Part shown: positions 44,285 to 55,935 of the stretch, one piece after another | How positions within the stretch are numbered: position 1 is the stretch's first letter | Layout of the letters: the number at the start of each line of letters is the position of its first letter | Source of the DNA: Patella vulgata | Taxonomy: Eukaryota; Mollusca; Gastropoda; Patellidae | Reading direction: 5' to 3' | Length of the DNA: 64,000 bases | Assembly: GCF_932274485.2 (NCBI RefSeq) | Contig: NC_065884.2 | Span: forward strand, 28,601,540 to 28,665,539 | Made by a program: the position numbers and the translations under genes | The notes under the pieces: generated by a model | What the model was told of the DNA's origin: nothing | Databases searched by the model: none | The model's input: the letters and a program-made list of their open reading frames with translations, nothing else

Positions 44285-44672
44285 TTGCAAAGCAGCTTGC
44301 GTTAAACCGTAAAGACGGGCATAGCAAAAGCATGACAGTATATATATAAAATAATATGCAATATTTAAAGAAATAAACGATAAAAATAATAGGCAATAGA
44401 GCACATGCAGCAGGCAAGGTTGAATATAGCAATATATAAGCAGTCACTTTTTTTTTCTCTGCAATATGTAAAGAAATAAAAGCAATATGCAATAGAGCAC
44501 AGCAGGCAAGATTCAATATAGCAATATAAGCAGGGTGGGTTTTTTTTCAATATTTTTTTTTTTTTTGCAATATGTAAAGAAATAAAATCAATATGCTATA
44601 GAGCACAGCAGGCAAGATTCAATATAGCAATAGAGCACAGCAGGCAAGATTCAATATAGCAATGTAAGCAGC
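44285..44672 (+). repeat. AT-rich imperfect tandem repeat, ~65-110 bp
   Basis: Units with AATATGTAAAGAAATAAAA, TAGAGCACAGCAGGCAAGAT and TTCAATATAGCAATAT recur at about 44357, 44463, 44570, 44630 and partly 44655. A T-run at 44540-44560 interrupts one unit. Minus-strand frames rich in Cys/Leu/Tyr across it are artefacts. Confidence 0.7.
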
Positions 44673-44683
44673 CCAAACACGCA

Positions 44684-47650
44684 ATGGTTATGGAACGGAG
44701 GCCCACAACTAGAAATGGAGTACGGCCACATCATGCTTTTGCTCTCGCTGTCAATTCCTGGACTCCAGTAGGAATTTCTCAGCAAGTACCGGGTTCTAAG
44801 CCAGGTTTTGATGACAGGTATTGTACCAATTCTCGATCAGTGCAACATGTTCGCACTAATGCGTTCATAGATAGGATGAAGCGTTCCCGACGCGAAATGT
44901 CCACATCTTTTTCTTCGTCATCTGAGGTGGAAACTAAGACCATTGCAGATGATAACGTGTCTTCCCATGAAGAGGTAAAGTTTTCGGGGGATGATTCATT
45001 CAGTTGGTTGCTGTTTCATACCCAATTTGAACGTTTGGCACACCAACAACATTGGAGCGAGAGAAAGAAGTTTTCCCTCATGGTGGATTGCTTGCACGGT
45101 AGTGCACTGGAATATGTCACCAAGATCAGTATTCGTCCTCGCTACTCATCACTGGTCAAGGAGTTGCACAGTCACTTTAACAAAACAGAAGCTCCTGTTG
45201 TCTCTGGGAGGGAATTACAATTGGTCAGACAAAAGGAGCCAGGTCGTGCTGAGGGGTATTATGCTACTTCCAGACCAGTGTCACCTGATCGAGCTAATGC
45301 TTTCGATGCACCAGATGTAAGCAGATATAATAAAGGGACTTGGCATTGCGATGAGATGAACCCGACACACCACAATTCTTGTAGTCACTGAACGAAATAT
45401 CAGTCTCTAACTATCCATTCATGGGTATGGTTAAGAGCCATTCCCTTAATGAACTGTCTACATCTTCGGTAAAGTACACGAAGGAGTCTTTGTCCAGTTC
45501 AAATGTGACAATTTGGGTGCAACCCGTTTCCTTGCATCAGTGTCAAGTTTCATTTCAGGCCGAGTCACCACGAGCCAATGAAGTTCGTGGCGTTACTGTA
45601 AGACCAGCTCATTTTCGGACTCTGTTTCCACAATTGCGGAAGGATGTAGCTTGGATTAAGGATGCAATGTGTGACACTCGTATGCTGTGTTATAATACGC
45701 GGTCCACCAAACACAAACTGCTTGAATGTCAACGTCCTTTTTATAGATTAAGCTGTCCAATGCCGTTTCGGGGATATCAGAATTCAACTGGTCGTAATGC
45801 TTCGGATGCAGCTGGTCTCCACCTTCCAATTGGTATGCCTATCCATCTCAGGATTCACGTAAAACGTTTGACCGCACTTATGGTCAGTCTTTCATGTCAC
45901 AGCCCAGGTCTGGTCTTAATTCTCCTTACCGCAAACAAACTTGGACTCCTCGACATTCTCCAGGTAATGCTGTCGCTCAACGGCGATTTTCATCATCTCG
46001 AAATCGGGATCACCATACACAATCACTATCAGCTTCTGGAGTTAAACCTGTCCCAATGCAACAGACGGAGACAATATCAACCTTTAAAGTTCGCGGTGTT
46101 GCTGAAAGACCAGCAATGTTCGATATTCAACAGAGTATGCTGCGTTATGACACGCGGTTCATTCAACAGAATACAATTACACCCCAACATCTCTTTCCCA
46201 GATTCAGCTATCCAGTGCCCAATCGGGGGTATCAGAATTCAGATGATCGCAATTCTTCTGATCGTAGCCAGTCTCTATCTCCTAACCCTTATATCCATTC
46301 ATCTCAAGATGCGCGCAACATGGTTGACCACCCTTCTGGCCAGTTGTCCAGGTCACCATCTTGGTCTCGTCGTCGCTCTGCTTCACCAGGTGGTGCCACC
46401 GTGGCAATCAATTTCTGGGGATAGAATCAATCCTTTAAACTTCAGTCGACTGGCTGTGAGGATGTTCAACCAGTCTTAAGAACAGAAAGCCCAATTCATA
46501 CTAATCCGATTTGTCATGTTTGTAGTGAGCCTTCTGGAGTAAATTTATTGTTACCCATCTACTTGTTTGAACAGCAAACTGATGCCGTGATAGCAACATC
46601 TTTTTTGAATGGGGTGGAGAAAGTAGAGCTAGGCAAAGCTGTTCGATTGAAGGGAATCGGTTCCAAGCCGTTTTCTGGTCATTTATCACCTGGTAATACT
46701 ACAACATTTGAAAGTTCTTTCTTGGATTTTGGTGTGGTTCCTATGTTCGACCATGTTACTATTGGATTGTACTCTCCAGTACAGAATAACTGTGTGATGA
46801 AAAGTGCCCTTTCGGATGGAGTAGAGATTCTTGTTGCTTCCGTAAACCACATACCTTCTTCCGAAGAAAATATTTCTAGTGTAACCAGTGCCGGATTTGT
46901 GAAAGACACTAATTGCTTTGTCGGTTTAGGACAAGGTTCTGTGCTGTCTGTAGATCCTGATACCAAAGTTGATGTTCAGACAGGTTTCATAGGAGCAGAA
47001 ACTGGTGCTAAAAATGTTATGTCATCTCATTCTGACTGGAGCCCTACAACAGTTCTGATACACAAGCAGGTGGGGACGATTCGAAGGTGTGCCAACTTTC
47101 CTATGGTGCTGGTTGTGTCAGAGATGAGTGACCGTAGCTGGGTCTCCTGTTATACCAGCGCAGAAATAAGCATCCAACAATGTAAAAATCAGATCTCTGC
47201 CACTTGGTTTGGTTGCTCGTTCCAGGCCTTTGCGGCACAACATTATCAGGTTCGTGCTTGTTGATGTTGAGTATGTCATTGATTCGCCCTAGAAGACTGG
47301 ACAGCGTATGAAGTTGCCACCTCCTTGGGAGGATCCTTATCTTGGTATTGCTACAAACCTCACATTGTATCGGTTGGATGCCAGTAAACAACAAATAGTT
47401 ACCCACCGTGATCGGATCAAGAAAGGCTTGAACGACTTTCCATTATGGTTGGAGCGATACAGACATTCATCTCCAGATCTAGAAACTGGTGTTGTTTTGT
47501 CCTGCCTGGAGTCTATTCACTTGGAATCAATGATGTTCTTGAAGTTAACAGGCTTACAGTTGATGAATTGGTTCCAGCTGATTCATTCCTTGGGCAAGGC
47601 GTTGCAGGATGTTTTTACTCTGACCTGAAGTCTTCGCCAGAAGTTTTAAT
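44684..47650 (+). mobile_element. Fossil Gypsy-like LTR retrotransposon, internal region
   Basis: A gag-capsid-like stretch is visible around 44980-45240 (WLLFHTQFERLAHQQHWSER, LHGSALEYV, LVKELHSHFNKTE), the helical pattern of the retrotransposon gag family. A Ser/Arg-rich, internally duplicated stretch follows. A weak protease-like pattern (LGKAVRLKGIGSKPFSGH) occurs near 46625-46680. An integrase-tail-like stretch (PPWEDPYLGIATNLTLYRLD, IVTHRDRIK) occurs at 47310-47460. The reverse transcriptase/RNase H core is not recognisable and no flanking LTR pair was found. The element is broken, with multiple breaks, and looks old. Assignment to Gypsy is from pattern memory. Confidence 0.6.
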
Positions 47651-47927
47651 GATTTTACTGTGTAGATTAGGTTAACAATGTCTGCTATTCTTCCAATACC
47701 TGCATTAATACATATAATTTATTTGTTTGCACATAAGAGATATCAGAAGAGATATCGTTATGTATGTTGTTTAATAGTTATATTATAAAAGCTTATTTCT
47801 CAAATGTAAATAGATATTCACAGACATTTCAGTGCTCATAATTTCAGTTTACATGTATGTATACCATCATATCTGTTTCAATAAAATTAGAGAAAATGTT
47901 GGTACTTTGTGTTGATGATCCTTTTCT

Positions 47928-48930
47928 ATACGGCCACATTTTCTAGTGGACGTATTATGCCATCGCCCCTATCCGTCCATCCGTTTGCCCGTCCACAATT
48001 TGTTTGTGGACACTCTACAGGTCACAATTTTTATCTGATTTTGACGAATAACTTCATAGATTATGGGCCCTGATTGTACGAAAAATCACGTTTTTAACTT
48101 GGGGACACTCGAAGATCACAATTTTCACCCGATTTTGATGAAACTTGAAATACATCTTTATAACCCAAAGGTTATCGGATCGTAACTTCCAGAATTATGG
48201 CCCATGATTGTACAAAAAATCCCAATTTTTAGCTTCTGGTTCCTCTAGAGGTCACAATTATTATCTGATTGAAAATCAGGCCAAAACTGCCAGACAAAAT
48301 GGCCACCCCTCGTACGCAAATAGTGTAAACATCTAGTATATCAAGGTTGTGGATCCTCTACAGGTCACAATTTTGATCCGATTTTGATGAAACTTAAAAT
48401 TCATGTTTATAACCCTGTCCATGTTCGTAACTTCGTGAATTATGGCCCCTGATTGTACGAAAAATTGTGTTTTTAGCTTGTGGTCCCTGTAGAGATCACA
48501 ATTTTTATCTGATTTTAAAAAAAAACAACGCGTGAATATATCACCGTTACACACTAAGATCTTGGTTCCTTTTGATAATCGCGCATATCCGAACATAACT
48601 TCCTGGATCATGGCCCCTGACTGTTCGAAAAATCGCCGTGAAGATTGAATTCAAATTTCGGGAAAATCAAAATGAAACTTGTGTGCAAATTGTGTAAAAG
48701 TATGTAATATGAAGGTTATGGACCCTCTAGGTCACAATTTTTATCCAATTTTGATGAAACTTAAAACATATCTTTATATCCCAAAGATCTCAGTACCATA
48801 TTTGCGCATTTAAGACCATAACGTTCTGGATTATGGCCTCTTATTGTACAAATAATCACTTTTGTTTTTAGCTTGTTCTCTATCCATCTCTTGCAAAATG
48901 TGAGCGTATCTTGCCGGGCAACCACTGGTT
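47928..48930 (+). repeat. Modular repeat family P, copy 6 (both termini present)
   Basis: Head TATACGGCCACAT, then AGTGGACGTATTATGCC, then CCGTCCATCCGTTTGCCCG and about five modules (TCTACAGGTCACAATTTTTA, GATGAAACTTGAAATACATC). It ends AAAATGTGAGCGTATCTTGC and CGGGCAACCACTGGTT. About 1.0 kb, no coding capacity. Confidence 0.82.
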
Positions 48931-49390
48931 AACCATTGGTGTTAATGCCATTTTTAATCCTTACAGATATCAAATGCAGTCTGCTCCAAAACATGTGCCA
49001 ATCCGCATGTAACATGAATAAATATAAATATAGATTGTAAATAACATAACAATACATATTGCACCATATTCTGGTTGAGGCATCCTTTTAGTTGTTGTTA
49101 GCCACTACGGTGGTGATCAAAATCGCCAATAAATAGTCCTGTTGTTAAAAGCATTTCCCCTGATTCAAGAATATTAATAAATAAATAATAATTAATTTAG
49201 GATGTAGTGACGATTTAACGGAAAAGTCACAATTGAAGCGATACTAATAATTTATAACAATACTCCCCAGTAATTTATATAGTTAATGATTTCATGCTCT
49301 ACAGACATGGCTTACAGTAACTGATGGAGATAAAAGAAAACTGTCAGTTTGACCTAGATAGTGAATGATAGTCTCAATAGTGATGTTTGT
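48931..49390. other. AT-rich spacer, nothing recognised
   Basis: No motif or repeat partner noticed. Confidence 0.4.
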
Positions 49391-49548
49391 CATATTCTAA
49401 CGTAAAGTTTACATCATTTTCTGCATAAATTTAATGTAAGTGGCGTAAACTTTACGCAAAATTTATGTTAGATTTATGTCAGAAAATGACATAAACTTTA
49501 CGTTAAATTTACGTCAGAAAATGACGTAAATATAACATAAAAATTCTT
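49391..49548. repeat. Palindromic AT-rich repeat with TGACGTAAA motifs
   Basis: AACGTAAAGTTTACATCATT, GGCGTAAACTTTACGC, GTCAGAAAATGACATAAACT and GTCAGAAAATGACGTAAAT alternate in both orientations, so the ~160-bp stretch can fold on itself in several ways. It could be a small MITE or a local palindrome array. No flanking duplication is evident. Confidence 0.6.
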
Positions 49549-50439
49549 AACTCCTAACTATCCATTCTTAACACCTATTTCTGACAAAATTAAAGCATCA
49601 GTTCCATTCTTTGTATTCTATGCACATATAATTATGTATTTTATAGGTTTAATAAAACAAGTATTTATGACTGAGATTTTTCAATATCAATATTAATATC
49701 TTGTCAGCCAAACTGTGCATACCTGTCCATTAAACCAAAAAGGCTTCAATGTCTATCGTTTCATCTTTTGGAGATTTTCTGAGAATAAAAATCTGCTATG
49801 TAGTAACACCACAAACTTTTATTAACAAAGTTAATATCTTGTGTAAATTAACCTATGCATATTTAATCAGTTTCAATTCTTCCCACGATTGTTGTTATCC
49901 CACCTTATTCTACATACTTTAATTTAATTGAAATTATTTGACCTTTGGATTCCCAGTAATTTGCTTTATGCCCTAAGAGATCTCTACAGGATTTGTTATC
50001 TTTTTGTCTTTCTTCATCTTTCGATGCTAATGTTGCTGGCTGCTATGTCAAAGATAGAATCATGAAAGATTTTTAGTGAAATTGACTTTTACGGTTTCTT
50101 GTTGGAAGTGATTGTAGATCATAAATTATTTCCAGTATTATGGATCGTTGAGTGTCATTAGGTTTATTTTTTTAGGAAATTCTGAAAATTAGAACATGAA
50201 TATTTATGAAATTATAGCTTAGACAAAATGCTTACTGAGGAGAAAAATCTGGACAAGCAATTTTTTTTCCTGAGCCCAAATTACAAAATTTTGGTAAAAC
50301 TTTATGTTTCCACAGGGTAGTCAAAATTAAAAACGAGGTCTGATGTATACTATTGGTTGGTGTTAATTCATTAAGTCCTAGTATCACTAGCTGTCAGCCT
50401 AATTTAGCCCCTGAATTTCACCGGCTTACGCCACTAGAT

Positions 50440-51035
50440 GATGACCTAGTTTTATTGATCAGTAGAGTTATAAAAAAAAATTCCGATTGGCTTTCCAAAA
50501 GTAGTTATCCAGTAAACATATAATTTGAACTAATGATTGGAATCATAAAATGTATACGTCACAACAGTCATTCGTTGTACTGTTTTATTGATTATAAACA
50601 AAAGCCGCTTGACTTTCCAAAAGTTGTAATCCCATAAAACAATAGTTTCAACCAGGGCTCTTGAGAGGAATATAATGTACTTGGGCAAGATATTTTTTGC
50701 CCCCCCCCCCCCTTCTTTCAACACTAGTCATATCTAGATGATTCACTACTTTTGTACATACTTATATAGGCTTCCAAGGAACAATAAAAAAAATTCATGC
50801 ATAATTGCCCATTTCAATTTTGAACTTTCCTGAGGCCTGGTTTCAACTAATGATTGAAATCATAAAATGTATAGGTCATATACTCGCAAGAACATTTTCC
50901 CATGAACGGCTGCTGTCGACCTCTTTCATGCACTGTTTTATTGATCCAGAAGTAATTAGCCAATAGAAATATAGTTTCAACTAATGATCAAACTTGATTG
51001 AAGTCATAAAATGTATTTCACAACACAGGTTTTAG
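50440..51035 (+). repeat. Imperfect direct repeats (AACTAATGATTGAAATCATAA type)
   Basis: TGATTGGAATCATAAAATGT, TGATTGAAATCATAAAATGT and TTGATTGAAGTCATAAAATG occur at 50533, 50857 and 50995, each near a 'CACTGTTTTATTGAT' block. A C-run (50701-50713) lies between. Non-coding. Confidence 0.55.
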
Positions 51036-51067
51036 GGATTATAATTAAGGATGTATGTAGAAAATTA

Positions 51068-51530
51068 TACTCTTTAAAAAAAAGTAGGGGATATTCAGAA
51101 ACAATACAAAACTGTGGAAATGCCCTGCTGTTTTTATTTGAGGTAACCAGTGTATGTTAATAACATGCCAATTGCCTACACATGAACATAAACAGTTCAT
51201 ATGGGCGATGAACACGTCTCCCGATCAAATTGAACATAACACTTAAGCAAAGATATGCTAAACAGTAAATCTTATGCAAGAACCGATAGGAAAGCAAACA
51301 TGGATAGATAAACCAGCACACAGCAGTTTTCATCAACGCTTCCTTGAAGTGTCAAATTTGACAATAAAACCCCTCCCATGTCACTTGTCCAGCTCAGTGG
51401 TTCTGTTGGTGCGATAAGTTCTTCATCTGTGCACATACTCTCAAAGCATGTCAAATGTCCATGACTATTTATCATATCACAACCTGCATAGGTATTTGTA
51501 TTTCAAAATCCCCTATTTTTTTTAAGAGTA
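51068..51530 (+). mobile_element. Tc1-family MITE B, flanked by TA
   Basis: The element spans 51070-51528 (459 bp) with ends CTCTTTAAAAAAAAGTAGGG and the complement CCTATTTTTTTTAAGAG, TA at both sides. The interior matches both outer parts of the element at 61.5-63.2 kb (ACAATACAAAACTGTGGAAA; CTCAGTGGTTCTGTTGG), with the transposase gene deleted. Confidence 0.88.
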
Positions 51531-52374
51531 TATTTTATACTGGTATAACCCTGGACAGTCCAATACTGTTTCTTGGGCGTGCCAATGCTATTTTCGTGAA
51601 TCGAGCGGCCTCAAGAGCAAGAATCAATAAATGCCATCCAGGAAATGACCATGCTATTATGTCTTTTTTGAAAATCATTGTTTTGTTCTTTATTTTGAGT
51701 GAAGCCTGTATCATCAAAGGCCCATGACTGTCCAGCACAATGGGTGCTTATAGCTGTAGTCCGGTGGCTGAAGGGGGGGAATCGCCAAGTTTTTCTAGAC
51801 CAGTTTTTTGCGTAGATTCCGAATCTGGTGGTGATCAGGCATTTGAGGGGGCGTTGTCGCGATATGGGGGTCCAATGTCTACAATTGGGGGAAAATGTGA
51901 TTATGTTGACATAAATGGTGATGATGTTATATATAAATAAGACATAGATTTCTAGGACTGTCCATCTCTAAATAAGTGTATATGATGCCTCTGGACAACT
52001 GTTTTCATTTGTGGCAAGGTGGGGTGGGTGGTTGCAGGTATGCTTGTGTGGAAAGGGGGGGGGGGGAGGTGTAAATTGGCGGGAAATGAATTCACATGGA
52101 TTTAAATGATGATTTTCTTAGGACTTGATGAAACATCTCTACAAATATGTGTATAAGAATCCCAATGAGTGTGTGTGCAGGGGGGGGGGGGGGGCAACAT
52201 GTATCTTTGTGGACAGAAATTATTTGGTTCAATATTGACCTAAAACGTGGTTTCTCGTTCAGTACCAATATTTCGTTATTCAAAATATTAAATTATGATG
52301 GTACTTTTCAAGAGATCTGGAAATGTAAATCAAAAACACAGCAAATCAGAGGCATGTTTAGATATTAGTTTATT

Positions 52375-52725
52375 CTTAGTCTTCATCAGAAGATTCAAAA
52401 TCAAATGAGCGAGATAAATATCTTCTTGGTTGCTTACCAACAGCTCACATATGTCCTTTGGATATGCTTCAGATACCAGTTCACAATGTAAATCTTCATT
52501 CCAGCCATGTTATTTTTTCACCCAGAAAATCTTTCTTCTAGCGTCATCTACTGATGTAAGTCGCCTTCCGGAATATTTTCTACCTTTGCCCGTCTCATTA
52601 TCGATTAAAATGTGTATTTTTGGATCAGCGTTTTCATCGTTTGCGAGGAGGACGATTTGGATGTCTATTTCGCCCGAGCAAAAACACAAAATACAATTTG
52701 TTTCAGCACCTCCATTAATTTGCAA
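52375..52725 (-). pseudogene. Coding-like piece in left arm of foldback element
   Basis: The minus strand reads IHILIDNETGKGRKYSGRRL then TSVDDARRKIFW (52725-52510), and after a shift WNEDLHCELVSEAYPKDICE then LLVSNQEDIYLAH, with an acidic end FESSDED (about 52490-52378). It has a close partner in the right arm on the opposite strand. I do not recognise the protein. It could be a transposase remnant or a captured exon: the sequence after RRKIFW reads CTGGGTGAAA, a possible splice donor. Not intact. Confidence 0.45.
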
Positions 52726-52974
52726 TGCGAAGAGGAGCAGGTAAGCTATTTTGGTATCCTTGTGGTTTGTTGACAGTTCTAGGATATTCTCGACACTTTC
52801 AATACTAATCTTGATTTAAGTGTCTAGGAATATCTAGGCCTGCATGCTTTCAGTGGTAATGACTAATTGACTATCTGTTTTTCTTTTACAAGATAATTCC
52901 AACTTTCTAACAATTTTTAAAGAGCAGGGACAGGCAAATGATGTTTCTGATGATGTAATTACTGGAATAGAAAT

Positions 52975-53283
52975 AATTGTTTGTACGGTGAAAGGCGACT
53001 TACATCAGTAGATGACATTAGAAGAAAGATTTTCTGGAGGAATTTTAATTGTTTCTTTCTTTATTACCATCATGCCTGGCTAGTCTTTTGCTGCACATTA
53101 AATGATCAAACAAGATCACCTTGCGATACAATACAAGGTTGGATTGAAGATTTACTATACAAATGGGTATCTGGAGTATATCCAAAAGATATATTATGCG
53201 AGCTGTTGATCACCCATAAAGAAGATATTTATCCCGCTCATATTATGAACTTTGATTTTGAATCTTCTGATGAAGAATATTAG
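52975..53283 (+). pseudogene. Coding-like piece in right arm of foldback element
   Basis: It reads LYGERRLTSVDDIRRKIFWR, then an unrelated-looking stretch of ~40 residues, then WIEDLLYKWVSGVYPKDILC, ELLITHKEDIYPAH and a C-terminal FDFESSDEEY before a TAG stop. The two conserved blocks match the left-arm piece, so the ~40 residues between them may be inserted or intronic. Upstream, TTTTTCTTTTACAAG (about 52878) looks like a splice acceptor. Protein family unknown. Confidence 0.45.
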
Positions 53284-55204
53284 AATAAACTAACATCTAA
53301 ACATGTCTCTTGTTTACTGTTTTTTCCAGATCTCTTGAAAAGTACAGTTACAATCAATCTGATTAAAATACAGATCTATATTTCGTTTCGTTTTTTTATA
53401 CTTTCGGTGGCATACATTACATGAAGATCTGACCGGTTGTATAATGGGGGTGGCGTCAGAGGTCATACGATCATTTTTTGACACTATGACGTCAAACATT
53501 GATTAATCAACCAGCGTTGACAAGAACTCGTCGTAACAGTCCGTTTCATTGGCTAATCCCTCACATTAACCAGAACGCGGCTTATATAACAACTCTTCCA
53601 GATCCTAGTGTTATGAAGACAAAATTTTGAACTATAAAAAACGGAACAAAATAGGATCTGTGTTTTAATCAGATTGCATTATAATTTAATATTTTGAATG
53701 ACGAAATTGGTACTGAACGAAAAAAAAACTAACGAAAAGTCACTTTTCAGGTCAATTTTGAACCATGTGGTTTCTGTCCCCAAAAATACATTTTATCCCC
53801 CCCCCCCCATACAATGGGAATCTGATACACATATTTAGGGATGTGCAGCGTAATTAAAAAGTAATGTTTTTATCAAGCTCTAAGAAAATCATCATTTAAA
53901 TCAACGTGAACTCATTTCTCGCAAATTTTATCCCCCCACTCTTCCACATACGCCCACCCCCACAAATCAAAACAGTTGTCCAGGGGCATCATATACACTT
54001 ATTTAGAAATGGACAGTCCTAGAAATTTATGTTTTATTAATATATAACATGATCATCATTTACGTCAACATAATGCCATTTCCCCTCAATTGTAGACATT
54101 GTACCCCCTTATCTCGAAAATGCCCCCCTCCCCCTCAAACGCCTGTTCACATTTTGCCCACACTGACACCCCCATTAAATGGGAATTTATAGTCATATTT
54201 AGAGATGTGCAGCGGAATTAAAAAAAGTAATGATTTTATCAAGCTCTAAGAAAATCATCATTTAAATCGATGTGAATTCATTTCCCACCAATTTTACACC
54301 CCACCCCCCCTACACACGCGCACACCTGCAATCACCTACCCCACCTCGCCACAAATAAAAACAGTTGAACAGGGGCATCATAAACACTTATTTAGAATGA
54401 CCAAATATAGGTACTGAACGAAAAGCTAATGAGAAACCACTTTTAAGGTCAATATCGAACCAAATGATTTCTTTCCACAAAGATACATGTTGGCACCCCC
54501 CCACCCCCATGAGCACCCATTCCCGTCGCCCCCCCCCCCCCCACACACACACACATTGGGAATCTTGTACACATATTTCTAAGAAAATCATCATTTAAAT
54601 TAACGTGAATTCATTTCCCCCCTTTCCACACAAGCACACCTGCAACCACCTACCCCACCTTGCCACAAGAAACGACGTTTAAGGTCAATATTGAACCAAA
54701 TAATTTCTGTCCACAAAGATACATGTTGAAATGAGCACCCATCCCGTCCCCCCCGCACACACACACATTGGGATTCTTATACACATATTTGTAGAGATGT
54801 TTCATCAAGTCCTAAGAAAATCATCATTTAAATCCATGTGAATTCATTTCCCGCCAATTTACACCTCCTCCCCCCCCCCTTTCCACACAAGCATACCTGC
54901 AACCACCCACCCCACCTTGCCACAAATTAAAACAGTTGTCCAGGGGCATCATATACACTTATTTAGAGATGGACAGTCCTAGGAATCTATGTTTTATTTA
55001 TATATAATATCATCACCATTTATGTCAACATAATCACATAATTGTAGACATTGGATCCCTCTTATCTCGAAAACGCCCCCTCAAATGCCTGATCACCACC
55101 CAGATTCGGAATCTACACAAAAAACTGGTCTAGAAAAACTTTGTCTCATAAATTCACAGCTCGGGTGGCGATTCCCCCCCTTCAGCCACCGGACTACTGG
55201 CCCT

Positions 55205-55935
55205 AGTATCCATTCACTTGATTTGATACTTGTTGTTATTGCTTGCAATGTTTGGTAACATGCAGGTACCTTATTTTGACTGGAAAGATCTTAGGTGGAT
55301 AGTTGACCATCAAGTTTATCTTAATTTTTTAATGACAATTGTACTGGTAAGTTACTACAGTAAATACAGTCACTTGGACACATTTGATGATATTTGTGAA
55401 ACAGTAGGCTAGAATTCAATCTAATCGTTAAATACTACTCTACAGATAATTGAAAAACAATGCAGCCGATAAGGTCGCACTAGGGGTTCTTTAGATAATT
55501 GATAAAGTTGGCTATTGGCTGGTCGCTAGAAAGGATTCCACTTTTGTTTGAACTTCATTCCTATGTCATATACATCCAAGGAATCGCAAAAATATACGAT
55601 GTCTATATTGGACGATGGTTAACATGTACAATTTTGAAATTATTAGATAGCACATCGTCCAGTGAAGTGGTTAACCAGAGGATATGTAGACATTAATAAT
55701 GTTAATGATTTACACAGTGTATGAGGAATCATTTGCTGTGTGCAGGTGAAATATATTGGATATTGCAATAATGAATTGGGGATATTGAAATACTGGACAT
55801 GGATCTAGGTATCTTGACAGATAAAGTATTATATTATATGTCTTTTATAATAGTAAATAATATGTACATTATAACAGCACATAGCTCCATGCTAGTATGC
55901 ACTACAAAGTCTAGGTGCCATAATAGGCCATAAAT
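55205..55935. other. Spacer, nothing recognised
   Basis: Two plus-strand frames of 60-65 residues (55230-55412, 55499-55696) have no domain I recognise. They could be chance or fragments. Confidence 0.35.

Larger units (their letters stand above)
51756..55197. mobile_element. Foldback element (family R) with long inverted arms
   Basis: The outer ends are GTAGTCCGGTGGCTGAAGGG and its complement CCTTCAGCCACCGGACTAC. The left arm (about 51756-52640) and right arm (about 52960-55197) match in inverted order: GATTCCGAATCTGGTGGTGA, TCTAAATAAGTGTATATGAT, GATTTAAATGATGATTTTCT, long G tracts (C tracts on the right), GGTTCAATATTGACCTAAAA. The right arm is longer because units of ~250-450 bp are repeated (about 53760, 54170, 54420, 54660). 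The centre carries two related coding-like pieces. Long inverted arms with internal repeats are typical of foldback/Galileo-type DNA transposons; the superfamily is not established. Confidence 0.72.

Noticed and set aside
44112-44516. Cys/Leu-rich minus-strand frame of 134 residues
   Set aside because: It is a product of the AT-rich tandem repeat and overlaps the inverted end of the 39.7-44.2 kb transposon.
53240-53285. Second hammerhead candidate at CTGATGAAG
   Set aside because: No GAAA follows at the required distance and no stem II can form; the word belongs to the FESSDEE coding-like piece.
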